From: Bacteroidaceae bacterium
Lineage (GTDB): Bacteria > Bacteroidota > Bacteroidia > Bacteroidales > Bacteroidaceae
DNA length: 13,982 nucleotides
Assembly: GCA_021443405.1 (NCBI GenBank)
Contig: JABUUA010000031.1
Location: 1 to 13,982 of the forward strand
Direction: 5' to 3'
The notes below the pieces were generated by a model. The model was given only the letters and a program-made list of their open reading frames with translations. It made no database searches and was not told the DNA's origin. Shown piece after piece: positions 6,975 to 13,982 of this stretch. How positions within the stretch are numbered: position 1 is the first letter of the stretch; the number at the start of each line of letters is the position of its first letter. Both the position numbers and the translations under genes were made by a program.

Positions 6975-6991
6975 AAAGCGACTGTTGACCG

Positions 6992-7987
6992 ATGGGAAGA
7001 AGGCTCACCGATAACCTGAACTCACGCTACATTGAGGCCGCCAACCGACTGAAGCCCAGTGAAGCGAAGAAGCGCGTGGTGGCGTATGTGGAGAGTTACG
7101 ACGACGTATTCTTCTGGCGCTCCGTACTCGACGAACTCGAGACCGACAAGGTGAGGTTCGAAGTGATGCTTCCCTCGCGCACGAATCTGGGAAAAGGCAA
7201 GAAGACTGTGCTGACGAACGAGCTCGGTCCGCGTCTCGGCGAGTGCATGATAGCCTGTGTGGATGCCGACTACGACTGGTTGATGCAGGGCCGAGGTCCC
7301 GTTTCCGATGCGGTGGTGAACAATCCCTATGTGTTCCACACCTACGTCTATGCCATCGAGAACTACCAATGTTATGCGCCGGGTCTGCACAACGCCTGCG
7401 TGATGGCCACGCTGAACGACCGCGAGGTGATGAATCTCACCGCCTTCATGGAAGAGTACAGTCGCATTGTCTGGCCCTTGTTTGTGTGGAGTGTGTGGAT
7501 GTATCGTGAGGAGCGTTATAAGGAGTTTTCGTTGCTCGACTTCTGTGGTATCGTCACTTTCCACGATATATCGCCCTATCATCCCGAGCGCGCCTTGGAG
7601 TGGATGCGCAGTCAGGTGAACCGAAAGATGGCGGCGCTGCAGAAGCGCTATCCGCAGGCCAAGACCACGTATCCCCAGTTGCGCGACGAACTGCTCGCGC
7701 TGGGCCTCACCCCCGAGACTACCTATTTATATATACAAGGACACAGTGTGTTTGAAGGCGTGACGCTGCCCTTGCTGACGCCCATCTGCAAACTTTTGCG
7801 CAAGGAACGTGAGTCGGAAATCAACCAACTGGCGTGTCACCAGTTGCAGAAGCAGAACGAACTCTCGTGCTACCAGCATAGCCAGAGCCCCATCGACCTG
7901 ATGTTGCGCAAGAGCACCAGCTATCACCTGTCGGCCCCTTTCCGCCGACTGCAGGCGGATTTACGTGAGTTTGTCGATAAGTTGTGA
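6992..7987 (+). CDS. DUF4435 protein with TOPRIM-like acidic motifs
   Basis: The protein has 331 residues. YVESYDDVFFWR (32-43) provides the leading acidic residue Glu34, and CVDADYDWL (89-97) provides a DxD (Asp91, Asp93), the spacing expected of a TOPRIM fold. GKGKKTVL (67-74) and TYVYAIENYQC (117-127, with Glu123-Asn124) are typical DUF4435 segments. The remaining roughly 200 residues are mixed helical and hydrophobic and I cannot assign them. AriB of the PARIS defence system is a DUF4435 TOPRIM nuclease released by its ATPase partner; similar catalysis here is inference from domain type and gene order. The gene probably depends on the ATPase promoter. It ends 27 bases inside the convergent trkA gene, so the two genes share their last bases. 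No sharp change in base composition relative to the neighbours was evident, apart from a small AT-rich patch near 7721-7741. Confidence 0.85.
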   Translation: MGRRLTDNLNSRYIEAANRLKPSEAKKRVVAYVESYDDVFFWRSVLDELETDKVRFEVMLPSRTNLGKGKKTVLTNELGPRLGECMIACVDADYDWLMQGRGPVSDAVVNNPYVFHTYVYAIENYQCYAPGLHNACVMATLNDREVMNLTAFMEEYSRIVWPLFVWSVWMYREERYKEFSLLDFCGIVTFHDISPYHPERALEWMRSQVNRKMAALQKRYPQAKTTYPQLRDELLALGLTPETTYLYIQGHSVFEGVTLPLLTPICKLLRKERESEINQLACHQLQKQNELSCYQHSQSPIDLMLRKSTSYHLSAPFRRLQADLREFVDKL

Positions 7988-9358
7988 GACAATTCCCCCT
8001 TCGGGACGCTTGAAGAAGCGGTCCATTTTCTTGATGAGTGTTCCCTTGGCAAAGACCACCACGCTGTCGCCGGGCTGAATCTGCGTGTTACCGCTGATGG
8101 GCATACCTTGTTGGTCGCGCACCAATCCACCGAGGGTGACGCCTTCCGGCAGTCGGATTTCGCGGATGCGATGGGCGGTGATGGGCGAGCCTTCTTGCGC
8201 GATGAACTCGGCCACGTCGGCATCCGCCACGGTGAGGCACTTCACTTGTGCCACGTCGGCGTCGAGCAGCATCTGATAGATGTGACTGGCTGCAATGGTC
8301 TTGCGGTTGATGATGGTGCCGATGTCCAGTTTTTCGGCCATCGCCACGTAGTCAATGTTCTCCACCATCGCCACGGTTTTCCGCACGCCCATGCGCTTGG
8401 CGGCCAGACAGGCGAGGATGTTCGTCTCGGTGTTGGGCGTGAGCGCCGCAAAGGCCTGGCAGTTGCGAATACCTTCCTCTTTCAGCGTCTCCGTGTCGCG
8501 TCCGTCGCCGTGCACGATAATCACGTCGTCGGTGTCGAGAAGTTCGTTGAGTTTCATGCAGCGATCCTCGCTTTTCTCCACGATGCGGAGCGTCATGCGG
8601 TCTTCCTTCATCTGTGCCACATGCACCGAAATGCGGCCGCCGCCCATGACCATCACGTTGCGCACGTCGGCATAATCCTCCTTGCCCACTAAACGGCGAA
8701 TCTCGGGGATGTACTTCTTCGTGGTCATGAAGTAGGCGATGTCGCCTAATTGAAGAGCGGAGAAACCGTTGGGGATGATGGTCTCCTCGTCGCGCTTTAT
8801 GGCCACGATGTGATAGGGAGAGTCAGACGGGCATAGGTCTTTCAAGGGCGTGTTGAACATTCTCTCCGCCGATTCGCGCAGTTTGATGCCCAGCATCACC
8901 AGAGCCCCGCCGTGCACCTCCCAGTATTGGCGCACCCATGAGAAGCGCAACGCCTGCACGATTTCCTGTGCCGCCAGCACTTCGGGGTAGATGATGGAGT
9001 CGATTCCCATGTTACGGAAGATGTCGTGATAGCGCGCTTCGTTGTATTCCGCGTTGTCCACGCGCGCCACTGTCTTTGTGGCTCCCAGCGTGTGGGCGAG
9101 CATGCAGCAGGTGATGTTGCGGGCTTCGTCGGGTGTGACGGCTATGTAGAGGTGGGCGTGTTGCACACCAGCCTCCTTCATACCCGTGATGCTGCCGGGG
9201 TCGGCGTTCACGGTCATCAGGTCGTAGTTGCCCGAATCCGTCAGCGCCTCGGTCTTTTCGGGGTTTGTGTCGATGACGACGATGTCCTGGTCGTCCTTCG
9301 ATAGCAACTGTGCCAGATGAGTGCCAACGGCGCCTGCGCCTGCAATGATGATTTTCAT
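7961..9358 (-). CDS. trkA: Trk potassium uptake regulator TrkA (two RCK domains)
   Basis: The protein has 465 residues. It is a tandem RCK protein: the first Rossmann domain starts with IIIAGAGAVGTHLA (3-16) and the ribose-binding Asp30 in VVID, followed by an RCK_C domain at about 140-225. A second RCK_N begins at VMVMGGGRISVHVA (235-248), with GDGRD at 284-288, and a second RCK_C at about 370-450. TrkA binds NAD(H)/ATP on the cytoplasmic face of a TrkH channel and gates K+ uptake. The second glycine motif (GGGRIS) is slightly divergent, as is common for the second half of TrkA. The last 15 or so residues (after DRFFK) extend past the RCK_C fold and lie partly in the overlap with the DUF4435 gene. 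It follows dxs by 42 bases and is probably co-transcribed with it. No trkH follows. Confidence 0.96.
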   Translation of the reverse strand: MKIIIAGAGAVGTHLAQLLSKDDQDIVVIDTNPEKTEALTDSGNYDLMTVNADPGSITGMKEAGVQHAHLYIAVTPDEARNITCCMLAHTLGATKTVARVDNAEYNEARYHDIFRNMGIDSIIYPEVLAAQEIVQALRFSWVRQYWEVHGGALVMLGIKLRESAERMFNTPLKDLCPSDSPYHIVAIKRDEETIIPNGFSALQLGDIAYFMTTKKYIPEIRRLVGKEDYADVRNVMVMGGGRISVHVAQMKEDRMTLRIVEKSEDRCMKLNELLDTDDVIIVHGDGRDTETLKEEGIRNCQAFAALTPNTETNILACLAAKRMGVRKTVAMVENIDYVAMAEKLDIGTIINRKTIAASHIYQMLLDADVAQVKCLTVADADVAEFIAQEGSPITAHRIREIRLPEGVTLGGLVRDQQGMPISGNTQIQPGDSVVVFAKGTLIKKMDRFFKRPEGGIVSQLIDKLT

Positions 9359-9400
9359 AGGTTACTGCTGATGGGGTGACTGATGAGGGGAACCGCGGTG

Positions 9401-11311
9401 TCAGCGTTGGGTGGCGGCGTCGCACACGGCGCGCTTGATGGCCTCGCGGTCGAGTCCTACTATATGATAGAGTTCGTTGGGCTGGCCGTGCTCGATGAAG
9501 CGGTCGGGCAGTCCGAGTCGGGTGACGCGCGGCGTAAAATGATGGTCGGCCATCCATTCCACCACGGCTGAGCCCAGTCCGCCCGTCACGGCGCCGTCCT
9601 CGATGGTGATGATGTGCGAGTGTCGGGCGGCCACTTCGGCGAGAAGGACCTCGTCGAGCGGCTTCAAGAACCGCATGTCGTAGTGGGCCACGCTGATGGG
9701 TTGCTCGGTCTCCGCCTCTTCGATGGCCGCCGCCGCGGTGTTGCCGACGGGACCAATGGTGAGCACCGCCACGTCGGTGCCGTCCTTGAGGCGGCGTCCC
9801 TTGCCCACCTCGATGCTTTCGAGCGGACAGCGCCAGTCGGTCAGCACGCCGCAGCCACGCGGGTAACGAATGACGATGGGCCCTTTGTCGGGCAGTTGGG
9901 CGGTGAACATCATCCGTCGCAGTTCGTGCTCGTCGAGGGGCGAACAGATGGTGAGACCGGGGATGGGACGCAGATAAGCCAGGTCGAAAGCGCCGTGGTG
10001 TGTGGGGCCGTCCTCGCCCACAAGACCGGCGCGGTCGAGGCAGAGCACCACGGGCAGGCGGCTGATGGCCACGTCGTGTATGAGGTTGTCATAGGCGCGC
10101 TGGGCGAAGGAACTGTAGATGTTGCAGAAAGGCATGAGGCCGTCCTTGGCCATACCGGCCGAGAAAGTGACGGCGTGACCTTCGGCGATGCCCACGTCGA
10201 ACGTGCGTTCGGGCAGTTTCTTCATCATGATGTTCATGCTGCAGCCCGAAGGCATGGCGGGCGTCACGCCCACAATCTTGGGATTTTGCCGGGCCAGTTC
10301 CAACAATGTGTGCCCGAACACGTCCTGAAACTTCGGCGGACGTGGTGTGTCGGGGGTCGCTTCGATGCGCTCTCCCGTCTCGGGGTCGAACTTGCCTGGG
10401 GCGTGGAACAAGGTCGGATTTTTCTCCGCGGGCTCGTAACCCTTCCCCTTCACCGTGTGGATGTGCAGGAGTTTCGGGCCTTTCATCTCTTTCACCAGGC
10501 GCAGAATCTTCACCAGTCCCACGACGTCGTGTCCGTCTTCGGGGCCGAAGTAGCGGATGTTCATGCCGTCGAACACGTTGTGTTGGTTGAAGAGGAGCGA
10601 CTTCACGGCGTTGTTGAAGCGCACGATTCGCTTCTTGCTGCTGTCGTTCATCCAGCCCCATTGCAGCAGTTTCCGGCCGATGCGGTCGCGGATGCGGTTA
10701 TAGGTGGAGCTCGAGTGCATTTCGTGGAGGTACTGCTTCATGCCTCCCACGGAGCGGTCGATGCTCATGTTATTGTCGTTGAGAACGACGAGCAAGTCGT
10801 TGGCGCTCGACGACACGTTGTTGAGTCCCTCGAAAGCCAGGCCGCCGCTCATGCTGCCGTCGCCGATGATGGCCACCACCTTGCGGTCGGAGCCCTGCTG
10901 ATGCGCCGCCACCGCCATGCCGAGGGCCACGGAAATGCTGTTGGAGGCGTGACCGCACGTGCAGGTGTCGTATTCACTTTCGGCAGGTGAGGGGAAGGGC
11001 TTGATGCCGCCTAACTTGCGATTCGTGTGGAAACGGTCGCGCCGGCCCGTAAGGATTTTGTGACCGTAGGCCTGATGTCCGACGTCCCAAACAAGGCGGT
11101 CGTTGGGCGTGTCGAACACATAGTGCAGGGCCACCGTCAGTTCCACTACGCCGAGCGACGAGGCAAAGTGCCCGGGGTTATCCGCCAAAATGCGGATGAT
11201 GGTCTGGCGCAGTTCGTCGCACACCTGTGGCAACTGCTCGAGAGGCAGCTGACGCAAGTCTGCGGGGAACTGGATATTCGTCAACAGGTCCTGTGGTCCG
11301 TTTTTCTCCAT
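9401..11311 (-). CDS. dxs: 1-deoxy-D-xylulose-5-phosphate synthase
   Basis: The protein has 636 residues, normal for Dxs. It condenses pyruvate and glyceraldehyde 3-phosphate with thiamine diphosphate, the first step of the MEP isoprenoid pathway and also a source for thiamine and pyridoxal. Visible motifs are GHFASSLGVVELTVAL at 47-62, VWDVGHQAY at 74-82, the thiamine-binding GDGSMSGG...NDNNMSID (150-185), RYFGPEDGHD at 253-262, the catalytic glutamate in IAEGHA (Glu377), DRAGLVGEDGPTHHG at 426-440, and a transketolase C-terminal domain from about 510 with EDGAVTGGLG. The frame is open 14 codons further upstream, but the -7 promoter element lies inside that extension, so the start at 11311 (MEKNGPQDLL) is chosen. 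It leads the dxs-trkA unit. Confidence 0.98.
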   Translation of the reverse strand: MEKNGPQDLLTNIQFPADLRQLPLEQLPQVCDELRQTIIRILADNPGHFASSLGVVELTVALHYVFDTPNDRLVWDVGHQAYGHKILTGRRDRFHTNRKLGGIKPFPSPAESEYDTCTCGHASNSISVALGMAVAAHQQGSDRKVVAIIGDGSMSGGLAFEGLNNVSSSANDLLVVLNDNNMSIDRSVGGMKQYLHEMHSSSTYNRIRDRIGRKLLQWGWMNDSSKKRIVRFNNAVKSLLFNQHNVFDGMNIRYFGPEDGHDVVGLVKILRLVKEMKGPKLLHIHTVKGKGYEPAEKNPTLFHAPGKFDPETGERIEATPDTPRPPKFQDVFGHTLLELARQNPKIVGVTPAMPSGCSMNIMMKKLPERTFDVGIAEGHAVTFSAGMAKDGLMPFCNIYSSFAQRAYDNLIHDVAISRLPVVLCLDRAGLVGEDGPTHHGAFDLAYLRPIPGLTICSPLDEHELRRMMFTAQLPDKGPIVIRYPRGCGVLTDWRCPLESIEVGKGRRLKDGTDVAVLTIGPVGNTAAAAIEEAETEQPISVAHYDMRFLKPLDEVLLAEVAARHSHIITIEDGAVTGGLGSAVVEWMADHHFTPRVTRLGLPDRFIEHGQPNELYHIVGLDREAIKRAVCDAATQR

Positions 11312-11330
11312 TATTGATAAAGATTCTTTG

Positions 11331-11338
11331 CAAAGATA
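11331..11338 (-). promoter_or_regulatory. -7 element of the dxs-trkA promoter
   Basis: TATCTTTG on the minus strand is a full TAnnTTTG match, 19 bases before the dxs start codon (leader about 16 nt). No TTTG is found at the 20-bp spacing; the nearest, at 11351-11354, is only 12 bp away. The element overlaps a perfect 12-bp palindrome, tctttgcaaaga, at 11325-11336. Confidence 0.6.
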
Positions 11339-11361
11339 CGTCAAAATCGCCAAAGAATTGC

Positions 11362-11369
11362 TATTTTTG
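11362..11369 (+). promoter_or_regulatory. -7 element of the GSCFA-murF promoter
   Basis: TATTTTTG is a full TAnnTTTG match, with the ATG of the GSCFA gene 17 bases further on. No TTTG lies at the 20-bp spacing. Its expected -33 position (about 11338-11341) falls on the -7 element of the divergent dxs promoter. Confidence 0.55.
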
Positions 11370-11386
11370 TGGTATTATTTACGGTG

Positions 11387-12376
11387 ATGAACAATAAGAG
11401 CCCTAAAAAGACGACCTCCGAACCCCTCTTCCGTACACCGGTGAGTGTGGGGAGTCCGTGCTGTCTTCTGGATGCTGCCGACCGCAGTGTGTTCCTCGGT
11501 TCGTGCTTTGCCGAGTACGTGGGGGAGCGTTTCGCCGAGAGCGGTCTGCAATCGACCCGCAATCCCTTGGGCGCCGCCTATTGTCCCGCTTCCATAGCCC
11601 GTTTGCTCGAGGCGGAGACAGCGCCTGCCGTGCAAGGCATCGACGGGCGGTGGCATACGTGGCTGACCGACACATCGTGGTCGCGTGACACGGAGGCGGA
11701 GGCCCGGGACGCGGCCGAGGAGGCCTTGGCGGCCTTGCATCGCGAACTGCGCCAGTGTCATCATCTTTTCTTGACATTCGGCACGGCCCACGCCTATCAC
11801 TGGGCGACCACCGGCGAAGTGGTGATGAACTGCCATAAACATCCGGCGCGGGAGTTCACGGAGCGCGAGTGGGAACCCGCCGAGATGACAGACCAGCTGG
11901 ACGCTGTTCTCTGCCGACTCCACTGTGAGAACCCCGCCTTGCAGGTGGTGCTCACCGTAAGTCCTTATCGCTACGCCAAGTATGGCTACCACGAAAGTCA
12001 GTTGAGCAAGGCCCGCCTGCTCCTGATGGTGGAGGCTCTTTGCCAGCGTCACCCCGACTGGATATGCTATTTCCCCGCCTACGAGCTGCTGCTCGACGAG
12101 CTACGCGATTACCGCTTCTATGCCGACGATATGCTGCATCCCGCTCCGCAGGCGGTGGCGTATATCTGGCATCGCTTCCAGCAGGAGTGGATGACAGACG
12201 CGTGCCGCGACTATCTGTTGCAGGCCGCCCCCTTGCTGCGCACCCTGCGCCATCGGCCCTCCGACCCCACGAACCCCGAGTGGTCGCGCTTGCGCGAGGA
12301 GACCGAGCATCGGTTGCAGACGTTGCGCGACGCCGTGGCGGGTCGCTCCGACTCATCAAAACCCTTGAAATTCTAA
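11387..12376 (+). CDS. GSCFA-domain protein (GDSL/SGNH-like family)
   Basis: The protein has 329 residues from ATG 11387; a GTG further upstream at 11369 lies in the -7 element and is rejected. The family-naming block is present as FLGSCFAEYVGERF (36-49), followed by RNPLGAAYCPASI (58-70), the TFGTAHAY segment at 130-137, NCHK at 148-151, VSPYRYAKYGYHESQLSKA at 191-209, and YFPAYELLLDELRDYRFYAD at 228-247 ending in DMLHP. The family is related to SGNH/GDSL hydrolases: Ser39 fits the nucleophile position and DMLHP the Asp-His end of the triad. Where many members have SPVRH, this one reads SPYRY. The substrate is unknown; a cell-envelope role is suggested only by its place 17 bases before murF. 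No signal peptide is seen. Confidence 0.93.
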   Translation: MNNKSPKKTTSEPLFRTPVSVGSPCCLLDAADRSVFLGSCFAEYVGERFAESGLQSTRNPLGAAYCPASIARLLEAETAPAVQGIDGRWHTWLTDTSWSRDTEAEARDAAEEALAALHRELRQCHHLFLTFGTAHAYHWATTGEVVMNCHKHPAREFTEREWEPAEMTDQLDAVLCRLHCENPALQVVLTVSPYRYAKYGYHESQLSKARLLLMVEALCQRHPDWICYFPAYELLLDELRDYRFYADDMLHPAPQAVAYIWHRFQQEWMTDACRDYLLQAAPLLRTLRHRPSDPTNPEWSRLREETEHRLQTLRDAVAGRSDSSKPLKF

Positions 12377-12393
12377 CCTAATCCTTGCAGAAT

Positions 12394-13982
12394 ATGACCT
12401 ACAGTACAATGGCGCTCGAAAGCGTGTTCTCCGAAGTGGGAGGGCGTCGCATCGGGCAGCACGACCGCCAGATACACTGGTTGCTCACCGACAGCCGTTC
12501 GCTCAGCAGCCCCGAAGACAGCATGTTTTTCGCCCTCACGTCGGCCCGTAACGACGGTCATCGCTACGTGGAGCAACTCTATCAGCGCGGCGTTCGCGTG
12601 TTCGTAGTGTCGCAGTTGCCCGCTGTCGCGCAGCCCGATGCCGTTTATTATCTTGTGCCCAACACGCTGTCGGCCTTGCAACGACTGGCCTCGCATCATC
12701 GGTTGCAGTTCGACATCCCCATCGTAGGCATTACAGGCAGCAATGGAAAGACCACGGTGAAGGAGTGGCTGTTCCAGATGCTCTCGCCCGACTACGTGGT
12801 GACCCGCTCGCCCCGCAGCTACAACAGTCAGGTGGGCGTGCCGCTGAGCGTGTGGAATCTGTCGGCGCAGACGCAGGTGGGCATCTTCGAGGCCGGCATC
12901 TCGGAACCCGGTGAGATGCGCCGCTTGGCTGGCATTGTCCGCCCCACCATCGGCATCTTCACCAGCATCGGAGATGCTCATCAGGAGAATTTCTGCTCTG
13001 TGGAACAGAAGTGCATGGAGAAGTTGGAACTTTTCCAGACGGTGGACACGCTCATCTATCCCGCCGGCAATCCCATCATCGACAAGTGCATCCGTCAGTT
13101 CCACGTGGCGGGAAAGCTGCTGCCCGTGGAGGTGGATGAGGCCCAGCCCTTGGAAATCGACCGCCAACTCTGCGCCGCCGCCTGCGAAGTGCTGGGTGTG
13201 CCGACTGCAGTGATTGCCGAACGACTGAACAACCTCGAGGCCATTGCCATGCGCCTGGAGGTAAAGGACGGTCGCAACGCCTGCACGCTTATCAACGACT
13301 CCTACAATTCCGACCTCTCGTCGCTCGATATCGCGCTCGACTTCATGAGCCGTCGCCCCAACGAACACGGGCGCACCCCCATGCTTATCCTCAGTGATAT
13401 ACAGCAGACCGGCCTCGACTCCGAGGAACTTTACACGCGCGTGGCCGATATGGTGGAGAAGCGCGGCATCCGTCGTTTCGTGGGCGTAGGACCCAATCTG
13501 TGCGCCAACGCCGACAAGTTTGCCTTCGAAGGCCTTGAACGTCACTTTTTTCCCACGACCGAGGCACTTACCATCAGTCGGCTCTTCATCGAGCTGCACC
13601 ACAGCGTCATCCTAATCAAAGGCGCCCGTTCGTTCCATTTCGAACGACTCGTAGAAGAGCTGGAGGAACGCGTCCACGAGACTATCTTGGAGGTGGACAC
13701 CAATGCCGTGGTGGAGAATCTCAACTATTACCGCTCCTTCATGCAGGCTCATACGCGCGTCATCTGCATGGTGAAGGCCGGAGCTTACGGCGCTGGCAGC
13801 GTGGAGGTGAGCCGCGTGTTGCAGGACCACGGCATTGATTATCTGGCTGTGGCCGTGGCCGACGAGGGTGTGGAACTACGCGACGCCGGTATCTCCACGG
13901 GCATCATGGTCATGAATCCCGAGATGACGAGCTTCCGCACACTCTTCCGCTACAACCTCGAGCCCGAGGTCTATTCGTTCCG
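12394..13982 (+). CDS. murF: Bifunctional MurF / alanine racemase fusion (3' end outside window)
   Basis: 529 complete residues are visible, with the frame open to the right edge. The first part is MurF (UDP-N-acetylmuramoyl-tripeptide:D-Ala-D-Ala ligase): a UDP-binding domain with DSRS at 33-36, the ATP loop GITGSNGKTT at 112-121, SYNSQVGVPLSVW at 142-154, ENF...EKLELF with a possible carbamylated lysine around Lys208-Lys210, NDSYNSDLSSLDIAL at 301-315 and ILIKGARSFHFERL at 406-419. A short linker leads at about 430 into the racemase: LEVDTNAVVENLNYYR and MVKAGAYGAG, with Lys461 as the PLP-binding lysine. The fusion makes D-alanine and uses its dipeptide in one polypeptide, in the cytoplasm, for peptidoglycan precursors. 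This architecture is known in Bacteroidota. The usual residue after KA is often N, D or F; here it is G. The start gives a 17-base gap from the GSCFA stop. Confidence 0.96.
   Translation, partial: MTYSTMALESVFSEVGGRRIGQHDRQIHWLLTDSRSLSSPEDSMFFALTSARNDGHRYVEQLYQRGVRVFVVSQLPAVAQPDAVYYLVPNTLSALQRLASHHRLQFDIPIVGITGSNGKTTVKEWLFQMLSPDYVVTRSPRSYNSQVGVPLSVWNLSAQTQVGIFEAGISEPGEMRRLAGIVRPTIGIFTSIGDAHQENFCSVEQKCMEKLELFQTVDTLIYPAGNPIIDKCIRQFHVAGKLLPVEVDEAQPLEIDRQLCAAACEVLGVPTAVIAERLNNLEAIAMRLEVKDGRNACTLINDSYNSDLSSLDIALDFMSRRPNEHGRTPMLILSDIQQTGLDSEELYTRVADMVEKRGIRRFVGVGPNLCANADKFAFEGLERHFFPTTEALTISRLFIELHHSVILIKGARSFHFERLVEELEERVHETILEVDTNAVVENLNYYRSFMQAHTRVICMVKAGAYGAGSVEVSRVLQDHGIDYLAVAVADEGVELRDAGISTGIMVMNPEMTSFRTLFRYNLEPEVYSF

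Noticed and set aside
9614..10990. A 458-codon open frame on the + strand
   Set aside because: It is fully antisense to dxs, whose motifs are complete; the antisense translation is His/Val/Gly-rich with no family features.
12373..13602. A 409-codon open frame on the - strand
   Set aside because: It is antisense to the MurF part of the fusion, which has all its motifs; the frame is a codon-bias shadow.

Overview
The window (about 14 kb, GC-rich, coding on both strands with almost no spare DNA) looks like chromosome from a member of the Bacteroidota, most likely Bacteroidales and probably Prevotellaceae. Three things point there: a MurF-alanine racemase fusion next to a GSCFA-domain gene, promoters of the Bacteroidota type (TTTG / TAnnTTTG, here with a 20-bp spacer), and start codons without clear Shine-Dalgarno sequences. 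The genus is inference. No rRNA, tRNA, CRISPR array, insertion sequence or integrase was seen.

Left part, 1-2098 (+): the 3' part of a family 2 glycosyltransferase, an uncharacterised tetrapyrrole-methylase-fold SAM methyltransferase and a TrhA/hemolysin III membrane protein. They overlap by 22 and 4 bases, so they look like one transcription unit. Facing them is a UPF1-like superfamily 1 helicase (2115-4073, -). It carries an unusual cluster of short palindromic repeats read in frame inside the protein, and its promoter lies almost on top of its start codon.

Middle, 4155-5992 (-): a metallo-beta-lactamase-fold hydrolase, an FKBP-type prolyl isomerase and a YgjP-like zinc metallopeptidase, probably co-transcribed in that order. 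A 166-bp divergent control region (5993-6158) holds two well-formed promoters and a pair of 11-bp direct repeats 21 bp apart. It separates this unit from a two-gene module on the + strand: a compact SMC/ABC-like ATPase and a DUF4435 (TOPRIM-like) protein. The gene types match the ATPase/DUF4435 pairing of the PARIS anti-phage system, but the ATPase is short, and this pair is the best candidate here for an undescribed system.

Right part, 7961-13982: trkA (-) ends tail-to-tail inside the end of the DUF4435 gene and follows dxs (-). No trkH is present in the place where a K+ channel partner might be expected. dxs and the GSCFA gene diverge from a very tight region whose two promoters must overlap. 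The GSCFA gene is followed 17 bases later by the MurF-alanine racemase fusion, which runs off the right edge.

Most of the window is housekeeping: isoprenoid precursor synthesis (dxs), K+ uptake control (trkA), peptidoglycan precursor synthesis (murF-alr), protein folding and nucleic acid unwinding. The accessory-looking parts are the ATPase/DUF4435 pair and the palindromic repeat cluster.
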